Source: Streptomyces sp. HmicA12 (lineage in GTDB: Bacteria; Actinomycetota; Actinomycetes; Streptomycetales; Streptomycetaceae). From it: DNA of 64,000 nt. Numbering within the stretch: the stretch's first letter is position 1; each line of letters opens with the position of its first letter. A program made the translations under genes and the position numbers. Below, piece after piece: positions 16,604-24,773 of the stretch. The stretch lies in the NCBI RefSeq assembly GCF_000373565.1, contig NZ_KB891800.1, positions 124,001-188,000 of the forward strand, read 5' to 3'. The notes under the pieces are model-generated. The model did no database searches and was not told the DNA's origin. It saw only the letters and a list, made by a program, of their open reading frames with translations.

Positions 16604-19138
16604 ATGGCAACATCCACACCGGCTGGTGTGCGGGGCAGCCATGCCAAGCACGGGAGTGCCGCTCCCGGCTCCGGCGCTCCGATGACGCACCGGCAGATCA
16701 TGGAGGCGCTGTCCGGGCTTCTGCTCGGCATGTTCGTCGCCATCCTGTCGTCGACGATCGTCACCAACGCTCTGCCCGAGATCGTCGGAGACCTCGGTGG
16801 CGGCCAGTCCGCCTACACCTGGGTCGTCACCGCGTCGCTGCTGGCGATGACCGCGACCACGCCCCTGTGGGGCAAGCTCGCCGACATCTTCAGCAAGAAG
16901 GCGCTCGTCCAGATAGCCCTGATCGTCTACGTGGGCGGCTCGGTCGTGGCGGGGCTCTCGCAGAGCCCCAGCATGCTGATCGCCTGCCGTGTGGTGCAGG
17001 GCATCGGCGTCGGCGGTCTGTCCGCCCTCGCGCAGATCGTGATGGCCGCGATGATCTCCCCGCGCGAGCGGGGCCGTTACTCCGGCTACCTCGGTGCGAC
17101 CTTCGCCGTCGCCACCGTCGGCGGCCCGCTGCTCGGCGGTGTCATCACCGACACCTCGTGGCTCGGCTGGCGCTGGTGCTTCTACGTCGGTGTGCCGTTC
17201 GCGATCATCGCGCTCATCGTGCTCCAGAAGACGCTGAAGCTCCCCACGGTCAAGCGGGACAACGTCAAGGTCGACTGGGCCGGTGCCTTCTTCATCACCG
17301 CCGCGGTCTGCACCCTGCTCCTGTGGGTCACCTTCGCCGACGACAAGTACGACTGGATGTCGTGGCAGACCGGCGCGATGGTCGGCGGCGCGGTGGTGCT
17401 CGCCCTGATCTTCATCCTCGTGGAGGCCAAGGCCGCCGAGCCGATCATCCCGCTGCGGCTCTTCCGCAACCGGACCATCACGCTCGCCTCGATCGCCTCG
17501 CTCTTCGTGGGTGTCGCGATGTTCACCGGCACCGTGTTCTTCTCGCAGTACTTCCAGCTGGCGCGCGGCAAGTCGCCGACGATGTCCGGTGTCATGACGA
17601 TCCCGATGATCGGCGGCCTGTTCATCTCGTCGACCGTCGCGGGCCAGGTCATCACCAAGACCGGCAAGTGGAAGGCGTGGCTGGTCTCCGGCGGCGTCCT
17701 CATCACGGCGGGCCTCGGCCTGCTCGGCACGATCCGCTACGACACCCCGTACTGGCGCGTCGCGATCTTCATGGCCCTCATGGGTCTCGGCATCGGCATG
17801 ATGATGCAGAACCTCGTGCTCTGCACCCAGAACCAGGTCGCCCCGCAGGACATCGGCTCGGCCAGCTCCACGGTCACCTTCTTCCGCTCCCTCGGCGGTG
17901 CGATGGGTGTCTCGGCGCTCGGTTCGATCATGTCCACCCGCATCACGCACTACGTCAAGGACGGCCTCGCCGACCTCGGTCCCAAGGGTGCCGCGCTCGG
18001 CCACGGCGGCACCGGCGGCGGCTCCATCCCGGACCTGGACAAGCTCCCCGCGCCGCTGCGCACCATCATGGAGAGCTCCTACGGGCACGGCATCGCCGAC
18101 GTCTTCCTGATCGCCGCGCCGATCGCCCTGCTCGCGCTCATCGCCACACTGTTCATCAAGGAGGTTCCGCTGCGTACGACGGGCGGCCTGGACCAGGCCA
18201 AGGAGACCGAGGCGTCCGCTTCCGGCGCCCCCGCCGGCATCACCGCCACCCCGGCCCCCGCGCCGGAGAAGGTGCCGAGCCTGGTCGGTGCGGCCGAGCC
18301 CGCCGCCGACCCGCAGACGCAGCGGCTCGCCGCCGTGGCCTCGGTCGCCGGTGACGTTCCGGCGCAGTCCACCGGCAGCGGCATCCCGGTGCGCGGTTTC
18401 GTCCGCGGCGCCGAGTCCGCCCCGGTGCCGCGCGCCGCGGTCACGCTGATCTCCCTCGGGGGACGCCAGCTGGGCCGCGCGGTGGCCCAGGGCGACGGTT
18501 CGTACGGTGTGGACGCCCCGGGCGCCGGTTCGTACGTGCTGATCGCCTCCGCCGACGGCTACCAGCCGCAGGCCTCCACCGTCGTGGTCGGCGAGGAGCC
18601 GGTCGCGTACGACATCCTGCTCAGCGGGACGAGCGGTCTCAGCGGTGTCGTCAGGGCCGCGGAGACCAAGGCCCCGGTCGTCGGCGCCATGGTCATCGTC
18701 ACCGATGTCCGCGGTGACGTGCTGGCCACCGGACTCTCCGGCCAGGAGGGCGAGTTCACCTTCGCCGAGCTGGTTCCCGGCCCGGTGACCGTGGCCGTGA
18801 ACGCGGCCGGGCACCGCCCGCTGGCGCTGCCCGTCGAGGTCGGCGGCACCGGTGTCACCCGCGTCGAGGTCGAGCTCAACTCCGGCTCGCAGGTGCAGGG
18901 CACGATCAACGCCGCGGGCCGCCCGCTGAACGACGCGCGGGTCACGCTCGTCGACGCCGCGGGCAACGTGGTCGCCACCGCCACCACCGGTGACGACGGC
19001 GCGTACGCCTTCACCGACCTGGACGGCGGCGAGTACACGGTCATCGCGACCGGTTACCCGCCGGTCGCCACCGGGCTGAGCGTGAACGGCAGCGGTGTCG
19101 ACGGCCACGACATCGAACTCGCCCACCCCGGCGAGTAG
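16604..19138 (+). CDS. DHA2-family MFS exporter fused to three carboxypeptidase-regulatory-like repeats
   Basis: 844 aa. Residues about 30-555 are a 14-TM drug:H+ antiporter: motif A-like GKLADIFSKK, motif C GPLLGGVI, LGWRWCFYVGVPF, and SSTVTFFRSLGGAMGVSALG. The C-terminus holds three beta-sandwich repeats of about 83 residues (about 593-675, 676-760, 761-844), each with G-x-V/I ... V-P-x-A-x-V-T-L ... DGSY/GEFTF/GAYAF ... G-x-Y-T/V-x-x-A, the CarboxypepD_reg/Cna-B-like pattern. AAAGGA ribosome site. It is in an operon-like arrangement after MarR. Substrate unknown. With an even number of TM helices the repeats would lie in the cytoplasm, which is odd for this domain. Confidence 0.88.
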   Translation: MATSTPAGVRGSHAKHGSAAPGSGAPMTHRQIMEALSGLLLGMFVAILSSTIVTNALPEIVGDLGGGQSAYTWVVTASLLAMTATTPLWGKLADIFSKKALVQIALIVYVGGSVVAGLSQSPSMLIACRVVQGIGVGGLSALAQIVMAAMISPRERGRYSGYLGATFAVATVGGPLLGGVITDTSWLGWRWCFYVGVPFAIIALIVLQKTLKLPTVKRDNVKVDWAGAFFITAAVCTLLLWVTFADDKYDWMSWQTGAMVGGAVVLALIFILVEAKAAEPIIPLRLFRNRTITLASIASLFVGVAMFTGTVFFSQYFQLARGKSPTMSGVMTIPMIGGLFISSTVAGQVITKTGKWKAWLVSGGVLITAGLGLLGTIRYDTPYWRVAIFMALMGLGIGMMMQNLVLCTQNQVAPQDIGSASSTVTFFRSLGGAMGVSALGSIMSTRITHYVKDGLADLGPKGAALGHGGTGGGSIPDLDKLPAPLRTIMESSYGHGIADVFLIAAPIALLALIATLFIKEVPLRTTGGLDQAKETEASASGAPAGITATPAPAPEKVPSLVGAAEPAADPQTQRLAAVASVAGDVPAQSTGSGIPVRGFVRGAESAPVPRAAVTLISLGGRQLGRAVAQGDGSYGVDAPGAGSYVLIASADGYQPQASTVVVGEEPVAYDILLSGTSGLSGVVRAAETKAPVVGAMVIVTDVRGDVLATGLSGQEGEFTFAELVPGPVTVAVNAAGHRPLALPVEVGGTGVTRVEVELNSGSQVQGTINAAGRPLNDARVTLVDAAGNVVATATTGDDGAYAFTDLDGGEYTVIATGYPPVATGLSVNGSGVDGHDIELAHPGE

Positions 19139-19351
19139 TTGACTCCGGGCGGCCTGCCGCCGCGGCCCGCGCTTCGAGCGGAGACGTGAGCCGCGGCGGC
19201 CGCCCGGATGTGGGAAAAAGGGCCCCGGACCCGGTGGCGTCGTTCTACGGCAGGGGACGGCCGAGACGTCGCACGGGCCGGGGCCGTTTCACGTACAGGG
19301 CACAACCAATTCCCTTACGTGTGTGAGAACTTGAGCTAGGAGATGTGGACG

Positions 19352-20170
19352 ATGGGACTCAGCGCGCGGATCCGGACGCGGGACGGGTGGGCTCTGCCGC
19401 ACGCCGTCGTCACGGTGACCGACATGACCGGTGCGCAGGTGCTGCGGGCCGAGGCCGACGACGAGGGCGCCGTGCACGACGCGTCCGCTCTCACCCCGGG
19501 CCCCTACACCGTGATCGTGACCGCCGTCGGGTACGCCCCCGCGGCCTCCACCGCGCTGGTCACGGCCACCGGCCGGGCCGAGGTCGGCACCGTCGTCCTG
19601 GCCCGGCAGGGCGGGGCCGAGCTGCCGCCGCCCGGACCGTGGACCGTCGACCCGGCGCACTCCGCGGTCGCGGCGACCGCCCAGCACCTGGGGATCACGT
19701 CCGTGCACGGGCGGTTCACCGAGTTCAGCGCGCGGATCGACATCGCGCAGGACGTGGAGAAGTCCCGCGTCGAGGCCGTGATCAGCGCCGCGTCGATCGA
19801 CACCGGCAACGGCATGCGCGACGGCCACCTGAAGTCCCCCGACTTCCTGGACGTCGAGACGTACCCGCAGATCACCTACCGCTCCACCGGCCTGAGCCCC
19901 GCGGGGCCCGACCGCTGGACGGTCCACGGTGAGCTGACGCTGCACGGCGTCGCGCGCCAGGTCGACCTCGACCTCAGCTACCTCGGCACCGGCGCCGACC
20001 CGTGGGGCGGCACCCGCGCCGCGTTCAAGGCGACCGCCGAGCTCAAGCGCGAGGACTTCGCCATGAACTACAACCAGGTCGTGCAGGCCGGCATCGCGGC
20101 CATCGGGGCGACGCTGAAGGTGGAGCTCGACATCCAGGCGGTGCAGGGCGACGCGCTGCCGTCCATGTAA
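19352..20170 (+). CDS. YceI-family protein with an N-terminal carboxypeptidase-regulatory-like domain
   Basis: 272 aa from ATG 19352; AGGAG at 19338-19342 is too close to the alternative ATG 19343. Residues 1-85 (LSARIRTRDGWALPHAVVTVTDMTGAQVLRAEADDEGAVHDASALTPGPYTVIVTAVGYAPAAS) repeat the beta-sandwich of the preceding exporter. Residues about 95-270 are YceI: GPWTVDPAHSAVAATAQHLGITSVHGRFTEF, SIDTGNGMRDGHLKSPDFLDVETYPQITY, LTLHGVARQVDLDL, the lipocalin-like barrel that binds polyisoprenoid or similar lipids. No signal peptide is visible, so it is probably cytoplasmic. 213 bp separate it from the exporter. Confidence 0.88.
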   Translation: MGLSARIRTRDGWALPHAVVTVTDMTGAQVLRAEADDEGAVHDASALTPGPYTVIVTAVGYAPAASTALVTATGRAEVGTVVLARQGGAELPPPGPWTVDPAHSAVAATAQHLGITSVHGRFTEFSARIDIAQDVEKSRVEAVISAASIDTGNGMRDGHLKSPDFLDVETYPQITYRSTGLSPAGPDRWTVHGELTLHGVARQVDLDLSYLGTGADPWGGTRAAFKATAELKREDFAMNYNQVVQAGIAAIGATLKVELDIQAVQGDALPSM

Positions 20171-20183
20171 CTAACCTGGGCGC

Positions 20184-20648
20184 ATGGCTCCGAACATCGC
20201 GACCAACACCCGTGTATCGCTGGACGAGTTGCTGGACTTCGTACGCCCTCGCCACCGCGCCCTCCTGATCACCGCCCGCGCCGACGGCACCCCGCAGGCC
20301 TCACCACTGACCTGCGGGGTCGACGGCGACGGGCGGATCGTCGTCTCCACCTATCCCGAGCGCGCCAAGACCCGTAACGCCAAGCGGAACCCGCGCGTGA
20401 GCCTGCTCGTCCTCAGCGACGAGTGGAACGGGCCGTGGGTGCAGATCGACGGTTCGGCGGAGGTCATCGACTCCCCCGACTCCGTCGAACCCCTGGTGGA
20501 GTACTTCCGCGTCATCTCGGGGGAGCACCCGGACTGGGACGAGTACCGGGAGGCGATGGTCAAGCAGGGCAAGTCGATCATCCGGATCACGCCGGAGAAG
20601 TGGGGCCCCGTGGCGACCGGGGGCTTCCCTGCCCGGCTGGCACCGTGA
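20184..20648 (+). CDS. PPOX-class F420-dependent oxidoreductase
   Basis: 154 aa. The split-barrel flavin/F420-binding fold is evident: SLDELLDFVRPRHRALLITARADGTPQASPLTCGVDGDGRIVVSTYPERAKTRNAKRNPRVSLLVL, followed by WVQIDGSAEVI and the terminal IIRITPEKWGPV. Actinobacterial members of this size use F420 rather than FMN. Its stop overlaps the NUDIX GTG by the GTGA arrangement, so the two are translationally coupled. Confidence 0.85.
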   Translation: MAPNIATNTRVSLDELLDFVRPRHRALLITARADGTPQASPLTCGVDGDGRIVVSTYPERAKTRNAKRNPRVSLLVLSDEWNGPWVQIDGSAEVIDSPDSVEPLVEYFRVISGEHPDWDEYREAMVKQGKSIIRITPEKWGPVATGGFPARLAP

Positions 20649-21085
20649 CCCCAAACCCTTCGCCACGGACCCGCGTCTCGGCGTACGCCGTCGCGACGCG
20701 GGACGACCGGCTGTTGCTGGCCCGGCTCTCGGAGACCTCCGCGGTCTTCGCGCCGGGCCTGTGGCATCTGCCGGGCGGCGGGATCGACCCGGGCGAGCAG
20801 CCCGTCGAGGCCCTCGCCCGTGAGCTGCGCGAGGAGACCGGGCTCGCGCTCACCGCGGCGCCCCGGCTGCTCGACGCCCGGACCTACACGACCCGGCGCG
20901 ACGGGGTGGACTGGCATCTCACGGCGCTGTTCTACGCCGTGACGCTCAGCGCCGGCGCCCCGGTGGTGACCGAGGTGGACGGTTCCACCGAGGCGGTGGC
21001 CTGGGTCCCGCCGGCCGAGCTGCGGGACCGCTCCGCGCTGACACCGCCGGCGGCCGACGCGCTCGGGATGATCGGCGGCCCGTGA
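20645..21085 (+). CDS. NUDIX hydrolase
   Basis: 146 aa from GTG 20645, overlapping the previous stop. The Nudix box GGGIDPGEQPVEALARELREETGLAL matches G-x5-E-x7-R-E-x-x-E-E-x-G. The rest (VSAYAVATRDDRLLLARLS, HLTALFYAVTL, EVDGSTEAVAWVPPAEL) is the alpha/beta/alpha fold. It hydrolyses a nucleoside-diphosphate-linked compound; substrate not predictable. Its end is 3 bp from the end of the convergent TetR gene. Confidence 0.88.
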   Translation: MTPNPSPRTRVSAYAVATRDDRLLLARLSETSAVFAPGLWHLPGGGIDPGEQPVEALARELREETGLALTAAPRLLDARTYTTRRDGVDWHLTALFYAVTLSAGAPVVTEVDGSTEAVAWVPPAELRDRSALTPPAADALGMIGGP

Positions 21086-21087
21086 CC

Positions 21088-21846
21088 TCAGGGGCGTTCC
21101 CGCGCCACCAGTGCCGCGATGCCCGCGATCTGCAGGTCCAGCGCGATCTGGAAGTCCACGTCGCGCACCTGCTCGACCGTCTCCCCCGCCGCCACCTGCG
21201 CCATCGTGTCCTCGGCGTGCCGCAGCATCTCCGGCATGTCGGCCGGCGCCCTGAACGTGGACATCGCCTGATGGAAGTACTCGTCCTGCGTCATGCCGAC
21301 CTCCGCGCACCGCTGCCGGAAGTGACCCTCGACGGTGCCGTACCCGTACACGAACTGCATGACGCTGGCGATGGCGCCGCGCTGTGCCTCCTGCGGCAGG
21401 CCGGTGCGGGCGAAGACGCGCTGCACCGCGGCCGAGAACTCCAGCGCCCTCGGGCCGATGTTGAGGTAGTTGCCGATCAGCGACGAGATCCAGGGGTGAC
21501 GCACCAGCAGGGACCGGTACGTGGTGGCGAGGTGGCGCACCTGCGCGCTCCAGTCGGCTTCGGCCGGTTCCCCGGCGGCGACGCCGGACTCGCCGAAGAC
21601 CCGGTCCAGGGCGAGTTCGAGCAGGTCGTCCTTGGTGTCGACGTACCAGTACACGGACATCGCGGTGACGCCGAGCTCGCCCGCGAGGCGCCGCATGGAG
21701 AACTTGGCGAGCCCCTCGGCGTCGAGCAGCTTCACCGTGGCCTCGGTGATCCGGTCACGGTCCAGACCGCTGGGCTGCTCGCTGCGCCGACCGCGTGCGG
21801 GCTTGCCCTGATCGAGCCAGACACTCATCCGCGCTGCCTTCACCAT
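21088..21846 (-). CDS. TetR-family repressor of the adjacent exporter
   Basis: 252 aa from ATG 21846. HTH region: LDRDRITEATVKLLDAEGLAKFSMRRLAGELGVTAMSVYWYVDTKDDLLELALDRVFGE. The C-terminal ligand domain is of the TetR_C type (HPWISSLIGNYLNIGPRALEFSAAVQRVFARTGL). It lies 100 bp downstream of the DHA2 exporter on the same strand, so both may be expressed from the operator-bearing promoter at 23512-23545. Ligand unknown. Confidence 0.87.
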   Translation of the reverse strand: MVKAARMSVWLDQGKPARGRRSEQPSGLDRDRITEATVKLLDAEGLAKFSMRRLAGELGVTAMSVYWYVDTKDDLLELALDRVFGESGVAAGEPAEADWSAQVRHLATTYRSLLVRHPWISSLIGNYLNIGPRALEFSAAVQRVFARTGLPQEAQRGAIASVMQFVYGYGTVEGHFRQRCAEVGMTQDEYFHQAMSTFRAPADMPEMLRHAEDTMAQVAAGETVEQVRDVDFQIALDLQIAGIAALVARERP

Positions 21847-21946
21847 GGCGCACCTTCCCAGGAGTTGACGTACCCGGACGGACCGGCGGGACCTGCGACG
21901 AGGTCGCGGAATCCGTCGGTCCGCCCGCTCCGATGCTAGGGCCTGG

Positions 21947-23479
21947 TCAGAGGGCGGCCTTCTCGGAGCCTGCCGCTGAGTCTGCCCGTTCCGCGCGCCT
22001 GAGCAACGCCGCCGCCAGCAGTCCGCCGACGAGAACGGCGACGGCTCCGACCAGTTGGCTCGTCTCCAGGCCGGAGGAGAAGGCGTCCGCGATGCGGGCC
22101 TTCTCGCCCGCCGAGTCGGCGGCCGCCAGCGCCGCCGGGAGGGAGGCCGCGGCGACCGGGACGAGCGCCGCGAACCGGGCGTTGAGGACCGCGCCGAGGA
22201 CGGCGACACCGAGGCCGTTGCCGAACTCGGCCAGCGTGCCGTTGACGCCCGCGCCCACGCCCGCCTTCTCCGGCGGGATCGCGCTCATGATGGCGTTGGC
22301 CATGGCGGGCATGGCGAAGGCGATGCCGACGCCCATGACGATCAGGCCGAACAGCATGCCGCCGTAGGAGTCCCCGCCGAGCACGGCGATCGCCGCGAGC
22401 CCCGCCGCCAGGCAGCTCATGCCGGCGGCGATGGTGACCGGGGTGCCGACCTTGGCGAGCACCTTGGCGCCGACGCCGGTGAGGTTCAGGGCGACGATGG
22501 TCAGCGCCAGCGGCGCCGTGCGCAGGCCCGCCTCCAACGGCCCGTAGCCGAGCACGAACTGGAGGTGCTGGGTGAGCAGGAAGAGCGAGCCGCCCATGCC
22601 GAACGCGACGAGGATGGCCCCGGCGACCGCGCCCGTGAACTTCTGGTTGCGGAAGAAGTGCATGTCCAGCATCGGGTACGGGATGCGCAGCTCCCACACC
22701 ACGAACGCGGCCATGACGACGACACCGATCGCGGCCGAGGTGAAGGTCGTCGCGGAGGTCCAGCCCTTGTCGGGGCCGTTGATGATCGCGTAGACGACGC
22801 CGGTCATGCCGATCGTGGAGAGCACCGCGCCGAGCAGGTCGGGCCGGTCGCCCTGCGGGTTCTTCGACTCCGGTACGAGCGTCAGCACGGCGACCAGGCC
22901 GAGGACCGCGACCGGGATGTTGATGAGGAAGATCGCGCCCCACCAGAAGTGGTCCAGCATCACGCCGCCGAGCAGCGGTCCGACGGCGAAGCCCAGCGAG
23001 TTGACGGTGGCCCACAGGCCGATCGCCTTCACGCGCTCCGTGTCGTCGAAGATCTGCACGACGACGGCGAGGGTCGTGGTCATCAGCAGCGCGCCACCCA
23101 CGCCCATGCCCGCGCGGGCGGCGATCAACTGCCCGGTGGAGTCGGCGAGTCCGGCGACCAGCGAGCCCGCGCCGAACAGCACGAGCCCGGCCGCGAGCAT
23201 CTTCTTGCGCCCGTAGCGGTCGGCGGTGGAGCCCGCGGTGAGCAGCAGGCCGGACTGGACGAGCGAGTAGGAGCTGATCACCCACTGGATGTCGGACGTC
23301 GACGCGTGCAGTTCCCGGGTGAGGGAGGGGATCGCGACGTTCAGGACGGTGTTGTCGAGCAGCACGGTCAGCTGGGCGAGGCAGATGACGCCGAGGATGA
23401 TCCAGCGCTGCGGGTGGCCGCCGGCCGGGGCGGGCGGCCGGGTGGTGCCACCGGGGTTCTCGGCGGTCGTCGCCGTCAT
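21947..23479 (-). CDS. DHA2-family MFS drug exporter
   Basis: 510 aa from ATG 23479 with AGGAG upstream. 14-TM EmrB/QacA-type antiporter: QRWIILGVICLAQLTVLLDNTVLNVAIPSLTRELHAS, SYSLVQSGLLLTAGSTADRYGRKKML (motif A), FAVGPLLGGVMLD (motif C), FLINIPVAV, and AIPPEKAGVGAGVNGTLAEFGNGLGVAVLG. The D1-type LLDNTVLNVA motif is present. Substrate unknown. A long imperfect palindrome covers its promoter region. Confidence 0.9.
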   Translation of the reverse strand: MTATTAENPGGTTRPPAPAGGHPQRWIILGVICLAQLTVLLDNTVLNVAIPSLTRELHASTSDIQWVISSYSLVQSGLLLTAGSTADRYGRKKMLAAGLVLFGAGSLVAGLADSTGQLIAARAGMGVGGALLMTTTLAVVVQIFDDTERVKAIGLWATVNSLGFAVGPLLGGVMLDHFWWGAIFLINIPVAVLGLVAVLTLVPESKNPQGDRPDLLGAVLSTIGMTGVVYAIINGPDKGWTSATTFTSAAIGVVVMAAFVVWELRIPYPMLDMHFFRNQKFTGAVAGAILVAFGMGGSLFLLTQHLQFVLGYGPLEAGLRTAPLALTIVALNLTGVGAKVLAKVGTPVTIAAGMSCLAAGLAAIAVLGGDSYGGMLFGLIVMGVGIAFAMPAMANAIMSAIPPEKAGVGAGVNGTLAEFGNGLGVAVLGAVLNARFAALVPVAAASLPAALAAADSAGEKARIADAFSSGLETSQLVGAVAVLVGGLLAAALLRRAERADSAAGSEKAAL

Positions 23480-23511
23480 ACGGGCTCCTGTGATGCGGGC
23501 GGGGTTGTCGC

Positions 23512-23545
23512 TGTACACCGTAAAGGAGAACTCTTACGGCGTACA
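23512..23545. promoter_or_regulatory. TetR-type operator in the exporter/endonuclease divergent promoter region
   Basis: 12-bp arms TGTACACCGTAA (23512-23523) and TTACGGCGTACA (23534-23545) with one mismatch and a 10-bp spacer. It lies 33 bp upstream of the exporter start and 28 bp upstream of the endonuclease start, so one repressor could act on both. Assignment to the TetR protein encoded at 21088 is inferred from the gene order. Confidence 0.65.
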
Positions 23546-23572
23546 AGCGGGTTTCCGGCATACCGTTCGGGC

Positions 23573-24445
23573 ATGCCGAGACGATCCCGTTCCGTATCGC
23601 AACTCGCCTTGTCCATCGCGGTGTTGAGCCTGCTGGGAGCGGCTCCCGCGGTGGCCGCCGGACAGCACGGGCAGCACGGCCCGCCGGTCCCGCTGCGCAT
23701 CGCCACGTACAACATCCACGCCGGTTCCGGCGCCGACAACGTTTTCGACCTCGACCGCCAGGCGGCGGCGCTCCGCGCGCTCCACGCGGATGTGATCGGG
23801 CTCCAGGAGGTCGACGTGCACTGGGGTGCGCGCAGCCAGGACCTCGATGTGGCGCGGGAGCTGGCCGACCGGCTCGGGATGCGGGTGTCGTTCGCGCCGA
23901 TCTACAGCCTCGATCCGGTGACGGCGGGGGCGCCGCGGCGGGAGTTCGGGGTCGCGGTGCTGTCCCGGTATCCGATCCGCTCGGCGGCCAACCACGACAT
24001 CACGCGCCTGTCGACGCAGGACCCGAATCCGGTGCCGGCGCCCGCGCCCGGGTTCGGGGAGGTGACGCTGAAGGTGCGGGGCGTGCCCGTGCAGGTCTTC
24101 GTGACGCACCTGGACTACCGCGGGGACCCGTCGGTGCGGGTCGCGCAGGTCGCGGACACGCGGCGGATCATGGCGGAGGAGCGGGCGTCCGTTCCCGGGG
24201 CGCGGCAGGTGCTGCTCGGCGACTTCAACGCGGAGCCGTCCGCGGCGGAACTGGCACCGTTGTGGACGGAGTTGCGGGATGCGGGGCCGGTGAGCGGGGG
24301 GACGTACCCCGCGGACGTGCCGGTGAAGCGGATCGACTTTGTGGCGGTGGGGGAGGGGGTGACGGTGCGGGCCGCCTCCGTCGTGGCCGAGCCGGCGGCG
24401 TCGGACCATCGGCCGGTGATCGCGGAGGTGGGACTGCGGCGGTAG
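23573..24445 (+). CDS. Secreted endonuclease/exonuclease/phosphatase-family hydrolase
   Basis: 290 aa. Signal peptide MPRRSRSVSQLALSIAVLSLLGAAPAVAA. The EEP metal-dependent phosphodiesterase fold follows: RIATYNIHAG, IGLQEVDVHWG, VFVTHLDYRG, LLGDFNAEPS, KRIDFVAV and final SDHRPVIAEV, so all core acidic, Asn and His residues are present. The exported form could hydrolyse DNA, sphingomyelin-like or inositol phosphate substrates; which one cannot be read. Shares a divergent promoter region with the DHA2 exporter. Confidence 0.88.
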   Translation: MPRRSRSVSQLALSIAVLSLLGAAPAVAAGQHGQHGPPVPLRIATYNIHAGSGADNVFDLDRQAAALRALHADVIGLQEVDVHWGARSQDLDVARELADRLGMRVSFAPIYSLDPVTAGAPRREFGVAVLSRYPIRSAANHDITRLSTQDPNPVPAPAPGFGEVTLKVRGVPVQVFVTHLDYRGDPSVRVAQVADTRRIMAEERASVPGARQVLLGDFNAEPSAAELAPLWTELRDAGPVSGGTYPADVPVKRIDFVAVGEGVTVRAASVVAEPAASDHRPVIAEVGLRR

Positions 24446-24773
24446 GCCTGTTCGTCTGCCGGGTGACCGATTCGTCGGCGGGTGCGGGCCGGTGGGGCTT
24501 CTCGCGCGGTTCCCCGCGCCCCTGAAGGATCCGCGTCTGCCCCATGGGCGATTCGTAGCTGCCTGACGGCCGGTGGTCCTGCTTCGCGCAGTTCCCCGCG
24601 CCCCTGAAGCGAGCTCCGCTCGCCCAGGGGAGGCTGCGCGGAGCGCATGCCTCAGGGGCGCGGGGAACTGCGCGAGAAGCCCCACCGGCCGTCCGCCGCG
24701 GAACGACCCGAAAGACCCCGCCCTCCCCGGCCGCGCAGCGTCACTTCGGGAAGGGGCGGGGTCGGGGAAAAGG
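24446..24773. repeat. Cluster of three copies of a Streptomyces intergenic repeat
   Basis: The 328-bp gap contains GGTGGGGCTTCTCGCGC-(A/G)GTTCCCCGCGCCCCTGAA-type units at 24491-24526 (+), 24572-24608 (+, with a changed left end) and 24652-24686 (reverse). Copies 2 and 3 form a 23-bp perfect inverted repeat (24585-24607 with 24652-24674). I remember this unit as a widely dispersed intergenic element in streptomycetes. No coding potential. It may terminate transcription between the two convergent genes. Confidence 0.75.

Noticed and set aside
16112..19126. 1004-aa open frame on the minus strand opposite the MarR and exporter genes
   Set aside because: It is His/Gly/Arg/Asp-rich antisense noise caused by high GC; the sense strand has full MarR and MFS motifs.
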